Part shown: piece after piece, positions 50,398 to 59,528 of the stretch
Position numbering within the stretch: position 1 is the stretch's first letter
Layout of the letters: every line of letters starts with the position of its first letter
Source: Glycomyces luteolus
GTDB lineage: Bacteria > Actinomycetota > Actinomycetes > Mycobacteriales > Micromonosporaceae
Direction of reading: 5' to 3'
DNA: 64,000 bases
NCBI RefSeq assembly: GCF_027622875.1
Contig: NZ_JAPZVP010000005.1
Coordinates: forward strand, 207,951 to 271,950
The notes under the pieces: generated by a model
Told to the model about the DNA's origin: nothing
Database searches by the model: none
The model's input: the letters and a program-made list of their open reading frames with translations, nothing else
Translations under genes and position numbers: made by a program

Positions 50398-50478
50398 GGG
50401 CTCCTCCAGGTGGCGCGGGGGCTCGGGGAGGGTCGTCTTTCGACCCTCTTGACCCGATCGGCTCATCCTGGCAGAAAA

Positions 50479-50514
50479 CTTCATGTGAAGGCAAGACTAC
50501 GGAAAAAATTTTCA
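50479..50514 (-). promoter_or_regulatory. nagZ promoter region with RpiR/MurR-like box
   Basis: In the 124-base gap between ldcA and nagZ lies, on the minus strand, TGAAAATTTTTTCC (50514-50501), matching TGAAAACTTTCTTC upstream of oppA at 11 of 14 positions in the same orientation. GAAAA/TTTTC arms surround a two-base centre. Next to it CTTCA/TGAAG arms occur at 50479-50490. A possible promoter is TTGCCT, 18 bases, CAGGAT. MurR-type RpiR regulators bind such GAAA..TTTC dyads. Confidence 0.5.
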
Positions 50515-50521
50515 GAAGTGT

Positions 50522-51445
50522 TCAGACGAGCGCGGGTACCGCAAAGTGGAGCGCCCCCGCGTCGGCGTCCAGGGTCGCCTTGACGCCCAAGGGAATCGTG
50601 AGCGATCCAGCGCAGTGGCCGAACCCGAACTCCTCGACGACCGGCACGCCCCGCCCGGCGAACCGGTCGATCAGCACCGCGCGCACCTCCTCGTAGGGGC
50701 CGCAGTCGGCCCAGGAGCCGAGCACGACCCCGGCGAGCTCGGCGAAGTACCCGGCCCGCTCCAACTGGGTCAGGGCCCGGTCGATCCGGTACGGCTCCTC
50801 GCCGATGTCCTCCAGGAGCAGCAGTCCGCCCGCGACGTCCCGCCGGTGATGCGCGGTCCCCGCTTCGGCCGCCAGAAGCGTCAGGGTTCCGCCGAAGGTG
50901 ACGCCGGTGGCGGTGCCGCCCGCGAGCGGCCTGGCGGTGCGCGAAGCGATCCGCTGGACCCGTTCGGGTGCGAACAGCTGGAGCCGCAGGTGCTCCTGCA
51001 CCTCGGGGTTCCCGGTGAACCGCGTCCAGGTCGGCATGGGGCCGTGGATCGAGGCGACGCCCAGTTCGAGCGCGATCGCCTCGTGCATCGCCGTCACATC
51101 GCTGAAGCCGATGAACGCCTTCGGTTCGACCGAAGCCAGGGCCTCCCAGTCGAGGTGCTCGATCATCCGCTGCGAGCCGTAGCCGCCGCGCGAGGCGATC
51201 ACGGCTGCGACCGACGGGTCGAGCCAGGCCTTCGCGAAGTCGACGGCCCGGTCGCCGTCCGCCCCGGCCAAGAACCCCGTGGACGCCGTGGCACTGGGCA
51301 TCACGACCGGTTCGAGGCCCCATCCGCGCAGCACCGCCAGCCCGGCGTCCAGGCCGCCTTCCGGGAACGGGCTCGCGGGGGAGACGATCGCGATCCGATC
51401 GCCCGGGACGAGCCGCCTCGGGCGGCGCAGCGGCTCGAGGCTCAC
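50522..51445 (-). CDS. ldcA: LD-carboxypeptidase (S66 family)
   Basis: The 307-residue cytoplasmic peptidase has no signal peptide. S66 enzymes remove the terminal D-Ala from the tetrapeptide of muropeptides by cleaving L-Lys/mDAP-D-Ala. It has LVPGDRIAIVSPASP at the start, VIASRGGYGSQRMIEHLD (83-99), nucleophile Ser115 in FIGFSDVT, Glu212 in LLEDIGEEPYRID, and His277 in FGFGHCAG, the complete Ser-Glu-His triad. GTG 51445 overlaps the S9 stop by four bases. Position in the muropeptide operon agrees with a role on imported cell-wall peptides. Microcin-immunity (MccF) function is the alternative in this family. Confidence 0.9.
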   Translation of the reverse strand: MSLEPLRRPRRLVPGDRIAIVSPASPFPEGGLDAGLAVLRGWGLEPVVMPSATASTGFLAGADGDRAVDFAKAWLDPSVAAVIASRGGYGSQRMIEHLDWEALASVEPKAFIGFSDVTAMHEAIALELGVASIHGPMPTWTRFTGNPEVQEHLRLQLFAPERVQRIASRTARPLAGGTATGVTFGGTLTLLAAEAGTAHHRRDVAGGLLLLEDIGEEPYRIDRALTQLERAGYFAELAGVVLGSWADCGPYEEVRAVLIDRFAGRGVPVVEEFGFGHCAGSLTIPLGVKATLDADAGALHFAVPALV

Positions 51446-53445
51446 GACTGCAGCTCCAATGTGAAGTCGGGGCCGGGGAACGCGAAGACCTGCGCGTACA
51501 GAGCGTGTTCGGCGAGCACCGAATCCACAATGGTCGACGCCTGGCGGAAGCCGTGCTGCTCGCCCGCATAGGTGCGGTAGGCGTGCGGCACGCCACGGCC
51601 CTCCACGGCCCGCAGCAGCTTCTCGGCCTGCTCGGGCGGGCAGATCGCGTCCTCGAGACCTTGCAGGAGGAGGAACGGCACCTCGATGCGCTCGGCGTGG
51701 TGCACGGGTGAGCGCTCGATCGAGCGCTCCTCCAGGACCTCGGGCGGGCCCACGAGCGAGTACACGTACTGCGATTCGAAGTCGTGCGTGCCGTTCCCGG
51801 TCCAGCCCGAGAGGTCGAGGATCGGGTACTTCACCACCGCGCACGCGTAGACCCCTTGGGTCGCTTCCGATGTGAGCGACGCGGCGGCGGTCCAGCCCCC
51901 GGCGCTGCCGCCCCGGATCGCGAGCCGCGCCGGATCGGCCGTGCCCTCGGCGGCGAGCGCCCGAGCCACGGCCGCGCAGTCCTCCACGTCCACTTCGCCC
52001 CACCGCTCGCGCAGCCGCTCCCGGTATTCGCGGCCGTAGCCGGTGGACCCGCCGTAGTTCACTTCGACCACGCCGATCCCGCGCGAGGTGAAGTACGCCA
52101 GCTCCATGTCGAGCACCGCGCGCACGCTGCTCGTGGGCCCGCCGTGCACCCACACCACATAGGGCGGCCGTTCCCCCTCGGGCCCTTCGAATCCGGGATT
52201 GCGCGGCGGGTAGACGTGGGCGTGGATTTCGCGCCCGCCCGGCCCCTCGAACGTCCGGTGCTCGGGGACGGGGTAGTAGGCCGGGTCGACCTTGTCATGG
52301 TGCGCGTTCGCGATCACTCGGCCCTCGCCGGTGCGCGAGTCCACTTCGACCAGTTCGTATCCGGAGGCCGGGCTCGCCGCCAAGCCGTACACCTTGTCGC
52401 CGATCACGCAGAGCCCGCCGAGCCAGTCGGTCCACGGGCCCTCGACCGGCCGCCGCTCCTGCGTCCCGTCGCCGTACAGGCTGAGGCGGCTCTCGCCTTT
52501 GCCGTGGATCACGGCGAACGCGTTGTGCACGCCCGGCCTGGGGATCGGCAGGAACCACCGGGACCCCAGCGTCCACATGGGGCCGGCGAACTCCTCCTCG
52601 GCCTTGACGAGCGTCCCGCTCGAATTGTCGTACCAGTCGTGCCAGTACAGGTTCCACCAGCCGGTCTTGTCAGACGAGTAGTAGATCCCGGCGGCGCCCT
52701 CATTCCCGCCGATCTCGACCTGCGCGATCGAGATGCCGGGTCCGCCCGCGATGCGGCGGTCGACCCACAGCTCGCCCGCCGGGTTGATCTCGGCGATACG
52801 CAGATCCGTGCCGTCCCAAGGCATCTGCGGATGGTTCCAGGCGATGTACCCGACCGACTCCTCGCCGGGACTGAGCTTCGGTCCGGTCAGGAACCGGTAC
52901 GAGCCGTCGGTGAGCTCCCTGATCCGAGACCGGTCGGCGGCGGCCGAGCCGTCGAGCGGGACCGCCGCGAGCACCCGCCGCAGGTCGGTCGGGCGCTCCC
53001 CGGTGAACTCCTCCATGACCGCCCAGACCTCGCCGAAGCGCTCCACGATCACCGGCTCGCAGAACCGCAGCCCGGCCGGGACCGGCGGTTCCGGCGTCAG
53101 CGGCACCGGCTCGCCGCCGCCGTCCGGCTCGAACCGGTAGAGCCGCTGGTCGGCGAAGTTCGTGAACACCACGAGCGGCCCGTCCTCGCGCATCGCGCCC
53201 GCCCACGGGCGGCCGCCGTACTCGTGGACCCGGTTGCGGGGGTTCCACGGCGGCGCCAGCACCGACTCGGTGGTGTCGTCCTCACGCCGCCGGATCAGCG
53301 CCCGCCGCCCGCCTTCGGCCGGGCGCGGCTCGGTCCACCACAGCTCCCCGCCCACCGCTCCGAGCGCTCCGGGCCAGCCGTCGGACTCGGCGACCATCTC
53401 GACCGTGATCGGCGATGCCCAAGCGCCGTAAGGGGACTGCTGCAA
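51442..53445 (-). CDS. S9-family (prolyl oligopeptidase-like) peptidase
   Basis: The 667-residue cytoplasmic peptidase has an N-terminal seven-bladed propeller (about 1-390) that gates small peptides and a C-terminal alpha/beta-hydrolase domain. It has the triad Ser514 in RGGSAGGWT, Asp599 in QGLEDAICPPEQ and His631 in GEQHGF, plus VNYGGSTGYGREYRERL. It is of the S9C acylaminoacyl/dipeptidyl peptidase type. It starts at TTG 53445, supported by GAGGAG, 12 bases after the M20 gene. In this operon it may degrade peptides released from cell wall, although S9 enzymes usually need L-residues at the scissile bond. Confidence 0.88.
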   Translation of the reverse strand: MQQSPYGAWASPITVEMVAESDGWPGALGAVGGELWWTEPRPAEGGRRALIRRREDDTTESVLAPPWNPRNRVHEYGGRPWAGAMREDGPLVVFTNFADQRLYRFEPDGGGEPVPLTPEPPVPAGLRFCEPVIVERFGEVWAVMEEFTGERPTDLRRVLAAVPLDGSAAADRSRIRELTDGSYRFLTGPKLSPGEESVGYIAWNHPQMPWDGTDLRIAEINPAGELWVDRRIAGGPGISIAQVEIGGNEGAAGIYYSSDKTGWWNLYWHDWYDNSSGTLVKAEEEFAGPMWTLGSRWFLPIPRPGVHNAFAVIHGKGESRLSLYGDGTQERRPVEGPWTDWLGGLCVIGDKVYGLAASPASGYELVEVDSRTGEGRVIANAHHDKVDPAYYPVPEHRTFEGPGGREIHAHVYPPRNPGFEGPEGERPPYVVWVHGGPTSSVRAVLDMELAYFTSRGIGVVEVNYGGSTGYGREYRERLRERWGEVDVEDCAAVARALAAEGTADPARLAIRGGSAGGWTAAASLTSEATQGVYACAVVKYPILDLSGWTGNGTHDFESQYVYSLVGPPEVLEERSIERSPVHHAERIEVPFLLLQGLEDAICPPEQAEKLLRAVEGRGVPHAYRTYAGEQHGFRQASTIVDSVLAEHALYAQVFAFPGPDFTLELQS

Positions 53446-53457
53446 TGGTGTACTCCT

Positions 53458-54786
53458 CTATGCGTTCCGCAGGAAGTCGTCCAGGACCCGCAACCCGAAA
53501 TGCAGCCCGTCGACCGGGACCCGCTCGTCGACGCCGTGCGCGAGCCGCCCGTACCCGAGCTCGGCCGTCTGCCCCAGTGGGGCGAAGCCGTAACCGGTGA
53601 TGCCCAGCTGCGCGAACTGCTTCGCGTCCGTGCCCCCCGACATGCAGAACGGCACCGGGTGCCCCTCGGGGTCGAACTTCCGGACCGCCGCGCGCATCGC
53701 CGCGAACGCGGGGGAGTCCACCGGAGCGGCCAGCGGCTGCGTGCGGTGCTGGTACTCCCAGCGCACGTCGGGCCCGCACAGCGCATCCATCGTGGCCTCG
53801 AACTCGGCTTCACCGCCGGGCAGCACCCGGCCGTCGACCTCAGCGTAGGCGTGCTCGGGGATCACGTTCACCTTGTACCCGGCCCGCAGCACCGTCGGGT
53901 TGGCGCTGTTGCGCAGCGTCGACGCCACCAGCTGCGCCGCCGGCCCCAGCTTCGCCAGCAGCCCGCTGATGTTCCGCAGCTCCGGGTCGTCCAGGTCCGC
54001 CTCGACACCGCAGACCACGGCGAGCTCGGTCAGCGCGGCCCGCACCGTGGGCGTCAACCGCAGCGGCCACTCGTACGCGTCGATCCGCGCGACGGCGGCC
54101 GCCAGCTTCCCGACCGCATTGTCCGGGTTCGCCTTCGAACCGTGCCCGGCCGTGCCCGAAGCCGAGAGCCGCAGCCACGCCGTGCCCCGCTCGCCCGCCG
54201 CGATCGGATAGAGCCGCAGCCCGTTCCCGCCGTGGAACGTGAACCCGCCCGACTCCGAGACGCCCTCAGTGCAGCCCTCGAACAGGTCTGGGTGCGCCTC
54301 CGCGAGGTACCCCGCGCCGTACTCGGCGCTGGCCTCCTCGTCGGCCGTGAACGCCAACACGATCGGCCGCCGCGGCTTGACACCGGCTCTCGCCCAAGCG
54401 CGCACGGTCGCGAGGACCATGGCGTTCATACTCTTCATGTCGATCGCGCCGCGGCCCCACAGCATCCCGTCGCGAATCTCCCCGGAGAACGGATGGACGC
54501 TCCAGTCCGCCGCTTCGGCCGGGACCACGTCCAGATGCCCGTGCACCAGCAGCGCATCCGCATCGGGGTCCGAACCTTCGATCCGGGCGACCACATTGGA
54601 GCGGTTCGGGGCCTTCTCCAGGATCTGCGCCTCGATGCCGACCTCCGCGAGCCGCTCTGCCGCGTACTCGGCGGCCTCGCGCTCGTTCCCGTCCCCGCCG
54701 CCGTGATTGGTGGTGTCGATCCGGATCAGCTCCGACGTGAAGCGCACGACCTCCTCGAGCGCGGCCGCGTCGATCGGCTCACCCAT
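53458..54786 (-). CDS. M20-family metallopeptidase
   Basis: The 442-residue cytoplasmic di-zinc peptidase is of the ArgE/DapE/CPG2-type M20 family. Metal and catalytic residues are His84 and Asp86 in VHGHLDVVP, Asp116 in GRGAIDMKS, Glu150/Glu151 in TADEEAS, and a late His in GRLAHGVDE. A lid/dimerisation domain lies between (about 190-310). It overlaps the M55 gene by eight bases (ATGGGTGA). Members act as di- or tripeptidases or deacylases, sometimes on D-residues; in this operon it most likely finishes cell-wall peptides. Confidence 0.88.
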   Translation of the reverse strand: MGEPIDAAALEEVVRFTSELIRIDTTNHGGGDGNEREAAEYAAERLAEVGIEAQILEKAPNRSNVVARIEGSDPDADALLVHGHLDVVPAEAADWSVHPFSGEIRDGMLWGRGAIDMKSMNAMVLATVRAWARAGVKPRRPIVLAFTADEEASAEYGAGYLAEAHPDLFEGCTEGVSESGGFTFHGGNGLRLYPIAAGERGTAWLRLSASGTAGHGSKANPDNAVGKLAAAVARIDAYEWPLRLTPTVRAALTELAVVCGVEADLDDPELRNISGLLAKLGPAAQLVASTLRNSANPTVLRAGYKVNVIPEHAYAEVDGRVLPGGEAEFEATMDALCGPDVRWEYQHRTQPLAAPVDSPAFAAMRAAVRKFDPEGHPVPFCMSGGTDAKQFAQLGITGYGFAPLGQTAELGYGRLAHGVDERVPVDGLHFGLRVLDDFLRNA

Positions 54787-55603
54787 ACGCCTCCTCCATC
54801 GCCGCGGAGGCGATCGTCGTGACCGCCTTGAAGCACCGGATCGCCTCGTACATGCTCGGCAGCTCGAACCCGACCCGCCGCTCGCCGACCCGCTCCACAC
54901 CAGGGACGACCGTGACGGCCCCCGCCAGGTGCTCGGCGTCGAACTCGACCTCGATCCGGTGCGGCTCTTGTACCGGCTCGCGCCGCCCGGCCAGCGCCAC
55001 CGCCTCGGCCGCGCCCTTGCGGATTGCGCGAATCGCCCACTTCGGGGTGCGGCACGCGGCCGCGTACCGCGAGATGTAGTCTTTCACCGCGATGCCGACC
55101 GCCTTGGGCGCGTAGGCGTGCGCGTCCTCGACGGTCTTGTCGTCGCCGGTCACCATGATCACCGGCACCCCGAACTCGGCGGCGACCGCCGCGTTCAACC
55201 GCCCCTCGCTCGCGCGCACCCCGTCGAGCCACACGCCGGTGATCGTGTTCGCCAAGTAGGTGTGCGCCAGCACCCCCTCCAAGCCGGCCCCGGCGTGGTA
55301 TCCCAGGAACACCACCGCGTCCGCGCCCTGCACGCCTTCCATCATGGACAGATCCTTGTGGCGCCCGGCGATGAGCGTGACCGGCCATTCGAACCGCTCG
55401 GCCATGAGGTTCCGCATCGACCAGTGCGCGTCGTTCACGACGATCTCGCGGGCGCCGCCCCGGTGCAGCCCCTCCACCGCCGCGTTCACCTCATCGGTGA
55501 ACAACGGCCGCATCCGTTCCCAGCCGGGCCCTCCCGGCAGCACATCGTCGGGGCAAGTGACGCCCGTGGCGCCCTCCATGTCGGCACTCACGAGGATTCT
55601 CAC
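54779..55603 (-). CDS. dppA: M55 D-aminopeptidase DppA
   Basis: The 274-residue zinc peptidase is of the B. subtilis DppA type, which removes N-terminal D-Ala and degrades D-amino-acid peptides. All metal/catalytic positions known for B. subtilis DppA (Asp8, Glu10, His60, His104, Glu133) are present at nearly identical numbers: Asp8 and Glu10 in SADMEGATG, His60 in NDAHWS, His103 in GYHAG and Glu133 in ASEGRLNA. GTG 55603 overlaps the oppF stop by four bases and has GAGGA upstream. The link to an oligopeptide transporter mirrors the B. subtilis dpp operon and argues that the imported peptides contain D-amino acids. Confidence 0.92.
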   Translation of the reverse strand: MRILVSADMEGATGVTCPDDVLPGGPGWERMRPLFTDEVNAAVEGLHRGGAREIVVNDAHWSMRNLMAERFEWPVTLIAGRHKDLSMMEGVQGADAVVFLGYHAGAGLEGVLAHTYLANTITGVWLDGVRASEGRLNAAVAAEFGVPVIMVTGDDKTVEDAHAYAPKAVGIAVKDYISRYAAACRTPKWAIRAIRKGAAEAVALAGRREPVQEPHRIEVEFDAEHLAGAVTVVPGVERVGERRVGFELPSMYEAIRCFKAVTTIASAAMEEAYG

Positions 55604-56616
55604 ACGGCCATCCTCGCATCCCCGTGCAACGAGCGGTCCAGATGGCACGCGACCAGATGCGGCTCCGCCTCGGGCCCAAGGATCTTCAAGTCCTCACCGG
55701 TGCACTGGTGCAGCACCGCCGCGGCGTTCCCCGAGGCCACCTCCTGGCAGCGCGGTCGGAACCGGCACCCGCCCGGGATCTTCGACGCGTCCGGCAGCTC
55801 CCCGGCGAGCACGATCGGCTCGGCGACAGGGGACTGGGCCTCTGAAAACCGTGGAAGCACCGACACCAGCGCCCGAGTATACGGATGCCGCGGCGCCGTG
55901 AGCACCTGCTCCACCGGGCCCTGCTCCACGATCCGACCCAGGTACATGATCGCGATCCGGTCCGCGATGCTCCACGCCAGACCCAGGTCGTGCGTGATCA
56001 CCAGCGCCCCGAGACCCTGCTCCTCCTTGAGCCGCAACAGCAGCGACAAGATCTCCCCGCGCACCGACGCGTCCAGCGACGCCACCGGCTCATCCGCCAC
56101 CAGCAGGCTCGGCCGCAGCACCAGCGCCCCCGCGATCACCACCCGCTGCCGCTGCCCGCCCGAGAGCTCATGCGGATACGCCAGGAAGAACTGCTCCGGC
56201 GGCCGCAGGCCCGCCCGCGACAGCGCCTCGGCCACCCGGCCCGGCTCATCCTCGGAGATCCCGTGGATCCGCAGCCCCTCCGCCACCGCGTCATACACCG
56301 TGTGCCGCGGATTCAACGCGCCTGTCGGGTCCTGCAGCACCAGCTGCACCTGCCGCCGGTACGCCTTCAACGCCCGCGTCGAATACCGCAGCGGCACGCC
56401 GTCGAACGCCACCGTGCCGCCCGTCGCCCGCTCCAGACCGAGCAGCGTCCGCGCCAACGTGGTCTTCCCGCAACCGGACTCGCCTGCCAGCGCCACGATC
56501 TCGCCCGGCGCCACGTCCAGGTCCACCCCGTCCACCGCCCGCGCGACCCGCCCGCCCGGCAACCCGAACTCGACCCGGAGACCCCGGGCCGTCAGCGTCT
56601 TCTCCTCAGAGGACAA
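55600..56616 (-). CDS. oppF: Oligopeptide ABC transporter ATP-binding protein (OppF/DppF)
   Basis: The 338-residue ATPase has Walker A GESGCGKT (45-52), the Q loop in QLVLQDPTGALNPRHTV, signature LSGGQRQRV (about 150), Walker B LLVADEPVASLD and the H loop ITHDLG. The C-terminal Opp/Dpp extension has the four-Cys/Arg region GCRFRPRCQEV, probably holding an Fe-S centre. It starts at TTG 56616 with GGAAGGG upstream, overlapping oppD by 11 bases. It powers peptide import with OppD. Confidence 0.92.
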   Translation of the reverse strand: MSSEEKTLTARGLRVEFGLPGGRVARAVDGVDLDVAPGEIVALAGESGCGKTTLARTLLGLERATGGTVAFDGVPLRYSTRALKAYRRQVQLVLQDPTGALNPRHTVYDAVAEGLRIHGISEDEPGRVAEALSRAGLRPPEQFFLAYPHELSGGQRQRVVIAGALVLRPSLLVADEPVASLDASVRGEILSLLLRLKEEQGLGALVITHDLGLAWSIADRIAIMYLGRIVEQGPVEQVLTAPRHPYTRALVSVLPRFSEAQSPVAEPIVLAGELPDASKIPGGCRFRPRCQEVASGNAAAVLHQCTGEDLKILGPEAEPHLVACHLDRSLHGDARMAV

Positions 56617-57586
56617 CGGGCATCCCTTCCTGCGCTACGAAACAAGCACTCACCCTCGCGGACCCGACCTCGAGCAGCTCCGGCGACTCCGCGCCGCACC
56701 GCTCCACCGCGACCGCGCACCGCGGCCGGAACGAACACCCCTGCGGCAGGCGCGCCGGATCCGGCGGGTCGCCCGCCAGGCCGCCCGGGTTCATGCGCGC
56801 CGCCGGGTCCCCGATCACCGGGAACGCCGCCCCCAACGCCGCCGAGTACGGATGCCGCGCATGGGCGAACACCTCATGCGCCGGGCCCTCCTCCACGATC
56901 CGCCCCGCGTACATCACCGCCGCCCGGTCGCACACCGCCGACAGCACCGACAGGTCGTGGCTGATCATCACCAGACCCACCCCGCGCTCGGTCACCAGAT
57001 CCGAGATCAACCGCAGCACCTGCGCCTGCACCATCACGTCCAGCGCCGTCGTCGCCTCATCCGCGATGATCAGATCCGGGTCGCACGCCAGCGCCATCGC
57101 GATCATCACGCGCTGCCGCTGCCCGCCCGACAGCTCATGCGGGAAGCTCCGCGCCCGCGAAGGCGGCAGCCCGACCCGCTCCAGCAGCGCCTCCGCGCGC
57201 TTCGCCGCCGCCGCAGGCGTCGTCTTCGCCTCGTGCACCAGGATCGGCTCCGCGATCTGCCTCCCGATGCGCTGCACCGCGTTCAGCGAATGCATCGCCC
57301 CCTGGAACACGATCGAAGCGCCCGTCCACCGCACGGCCCGCAGCCGCCCCCACCCCATCTTGAGCAGGTCCTCGCCGTCGAGCAGGATCTCCCCGCTCAC
57401 CTCGGCGCTCTTCGGCAGCAGCCGCAGCACCGCCATCGCCAGCGTCGACTTCCCGCACCCCGACTCCCCTGCGATGCCCAGCGTCTCCCCGGCGTCCACA
57501 CGCAGATCGACGCCCCGCACGGCCGGCAGCCGCCCGCGCGAGCCCCGGTACGTCACGTGCAGGTCCTTGAACTCCAGCAGCGTCAC
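56606..57586 (-). CDS. oppD: Oligopeptide ABC transporter ATP-binding protein (OppD/DppD)
   Basis: The 326-residue ATPase has Walker A GESGCGKS (40-47), signature LSGGQRQRVMIA (about 148), Walker B LIIADEATTALD and H loop ISHDLS. The C-terminal Opp extension has GCSFRPRCAVAVERC. GTG 57586 overlaps the oppC stop by four bases. It forms a heterodimer with the OppF-like protein encoded next. Confidence 0.92.
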   Translation of the reverse strand: MTLLEFKDLHVTYRGSRGRLPAVRGVDLRVDAGETLGIAGESGCGKSTLAMAVLRLLPKSAEVSGEILLDGEDLLKMGWGRLRAVRWTGASIVFQGAMHSLNAVQRIGRQIAEPILVHEAKTTPAAAAKRAEALLERVGLPPSRARSFPHELSGGQRQRVMIAMALACDPDLIIADEATTALDVMVQAQVLRLISDLVTERGVGLVMISHDLSVLSAVCDRAAVMYAGRIVEEGPAHEVFAHARHPYSAALGAAFPVIGDPAARMNPGGLAGDPPDPARLPQGCSFRPRCAVAVERCGAESPELLEVGSARVSACFVAQEGMPVVL

Positions 57587-58488
57587 GACTCACCCCGAAG
57601 CCTCGGATTGAACACGGCCTCCAGCGCTCGGCCGCACATCATGAACGCCAGCACCACCACCAGGATCGCCAGACCCGGCGGCAGCAGGTACCACCACGCG
57701 TGCGCCGAGACCGCCCCGTTCTCCGACGCGCGGTTGAGGATCGATCCCCACGACACCACGCTCGGATCGCCCAGGCCCAGCCACGCCAGCGAGGACTCCA
57801 TGAGGATCGCCGAGGGCACGAGCAGCGTGGCGCTGGCGAGCACCAGCGGCAGCACGTTGGGAAGGATGTGCTTGGTCATCTGGTGCCAGTGCCCCGCGCC
57901 GAGCGCTTTGGCGCGCTCCAGGTAGGGGCGCGACTGGACGGTCAGCGTCTGGGCGCGCACGAGCCTGGTCGTGCCGGGCCAGGAGACGAGTGCGATCACG
58001 GTGATGGTGGTGGCCATGCTGCGGCCGAGGACGGCGAGCAGTGCGATGGCCACGACGAGGCTGGGCAGCACCATGAACCAGTCGGAGAGGCGCAGCGCGA
58101 TCCAGCCGTACCAGCCGCCGATGTGGCCGCTCGTGACGCCCACGGCCGTGCCGATGACGATGGCGACCACGGTCGCGGTCAGTCCGATCACGAGCGAGAG
58201 GCGCGAGCCCCAGAGGGTGAGCGCGAGGATCGACCGGCCGGTCTCGTCGGTGCCGAGCGGGTATTCGGCGCTCGGCGGGGCCATCCGTCCGCCCGTGGCG
58301 CGGGTGACGCTGAGGGCGGACTCGTCGATGAGGATGGGGGCGGCCAGCGCGAGGATCACGATGGCGCCCAGCAGGACCAGGCCGATCACGCCGGTCCGCT
58401 GGCTGCGGTAGGAGGCCCAGGAGCGGGCGAAGGACTGCCGCCGCCGCGCCCGTCTGAGCGCGCGCGGTGAGACTGTTGTCGTCGTCAT
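57583..58488 (-). CDS. oppC: Oligopeptide ABC transporter permease (OppC/DppC)
   Basis: The 301-residue inner-membrane permease has an N-terminal membrane segment (GVIGLVLLGAIVILALAAPIL) and five more helices. The coupling loop ERAKALGAGHWHQMTKHILPNVLP (in parts) is typical of OppC. APPSAEYPLGTDETGRSIL before the second helix is the family's extracytoplasmic loop. ATG 58488 overlaps the oppB stop by four bases. Confidence 0.92.
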   Translation of the reverse strand: MTTTTVSPRALRRARRRQSFARSWASYRSQRTGVIGLVLLGAIVILALAAPILIDESALSVTRATGGRMAPPSAEYPLGTDETGRSILALTLWGSRLSLVIGLTATVVAIVIGTAVGVTSGHIGGWYGWIALRLSDWFMVLPSLVVAIALLAVLGRSMATTITVIALVSWPGTTRLVRAQTLTVQSRPYLERAKALGAGHWHQMTKHILPNVLPLVLASATLLVPSAILMESSLAWLGLGDPSVVSWGSILNRASENGAVSAHAWWYLLPPGLAILVVVLAFMMCGRALEAVFNPRLRGES

Positions 58489-59528
58489 GACCTGCGAATC
58501 CTGGGATCGATGAACCAGTAGAGGATCTCGGCGCACAGCACGGCGAGGATGGTGGAGCTGGAGAACAGCACGAACAGCGCCTGCAGCACCGGCCGGTCCG
58601 GGTAGAAGATCGAGTTCACGAAGAGTGTGCCGAGGCCGGGCCAGCTGAAGACGGTCTCGGTGACGATGGAGCCGTTCACGACCGAGCCGAGCGCGAGGAA
58701 CACGAGGGTCACGGTGGGCAGCAGCGCGTTCGGCACGGCGTGCCGCTGGCGCACTTCGTCGTCGCGCAGTCCCTTGGCTCGGGCGGTGGTCAGGTAGTCG
58801 CTGCCGAGTTCATCCAGAATGGACGACCGCATGATCATGAGGTACCCGGCGTAGACCACGGCCGTGTAGGTGAGCACCGGCAGCACGAGGTGGTGGCCGA
58901 TGTCGACCGCCTGCGACCAGAAGTCCGGCGGAGTGCTCGGCGAGCGCATCCCGTTGACGGGGAACAGCCCCAGGTACCGGGCGAAGATGAGGATGACGAT
59001 CATCCCGAGCCAGAACGTGGGCGCCGAGTAGAGCACGAGCCCGGTCGCCACATGCCCCTTGTCGAACCGGCTGCCCTGCTTCCAGCCCGAGCGCGTGCCG
59101 ATCCAGAACCCGAGCAGCACCGCGAGGACCATCCCGGTGCCCGAGAGCAGGAGCGTGGCCGGGAGCCGCTCCACGATGAGGTCGAAGATCGGCCGCCGGT
59201 ACTGGAAGGACTCGCCGAGGTCCATAGTGAGCGTGCCGGCGATGTAGTCCCAGAACTGCTGCCACAGCGGCCGGTCGAGGCCCAGCTCGGCCCGCATCGC
59301 CGCGCGCTGCTCGGCCGAGACCGGCCGCTCCTTGGTGAGCTGGTCGATCGGGTCGCCGGCGATGAGCCGGAAGATGAAGAACGAGGAGAACAGCACCAGC
59401 AGCAGTGACACGGCCGCGCCGCTCACGTGCTTGAACAGGTACCGCCCGAAGCCGCTCGAGACTCGGCCGCGCCCCGCGGACGGCGCCTCGAGCGAGGCGC
59501 CGTCCGCGGGCAGGGAACGCTCGGTCAT
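58485..59528 (-). CDS. oppB: Oligopeptide ABC transporter permease (OppB/DppB)
   Basis: The 347-residue permease has an extra N-terminal cytoplasmic segment of about 30 residues, then six helices. The large first external loop contains GDPIDQLTKERPVSAEQRAAMRAELGLDRPLWQQ (in parts), as in OppB, and the coupling loop reads YLTTARAKGLRDDEVRQRHAVPNALLP (in parts). ATG 59528 overlaps the oppA stop by four bases, so transporter subunits are translationally coupled. Confidence 0.92.
   Translation of the reverse strand: MTERSLPADGASLEAPSAGRGRVSSGFGRYLFKHVSGAAVSLLLVLFSSFFIFRLIAGDPIDQLTKERPVSAEQRAAMRAELGLDRPLWQQFWDYIAGTLTMDLGESFQYRRPIFDLIVERLPATLLLSGTGMVLAVLLGFWIGTRSGWKQGSRFDKGHVATGLVLYSAPTFWLGMIVILIFARYLGLFPVNGMRSPSTPPDFWSQAVDIGHHLVLPVLTYTAVVYAGYLMIMRSSILDELGSDYLTTARAKGLRDDEVRQRHAVPNALLPTVTLVFLALGSVVNGSIVTETVFSWPGLGTLFVNSIFYPDRPVLQALFVLFSSSTILAVLCAEILYWFIDPRIRRS

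Noticed and set aside
48622..50484. Longer NagZ start at 50484.
   Set aside because: The extra 29 codons cover the operator-like box region and precede a clear GGAGGAG and signal peptide at 50397.
51442..57586. Very long plus-strand frames antisense to the peptidase and opp genes (over 1000 codons).
   Set aside because: They are a by-product of high GC and codon bias on the other strand; translations are Arg/Pro/His-rich with no domains, while the minus strand shows full catalytic motifs.
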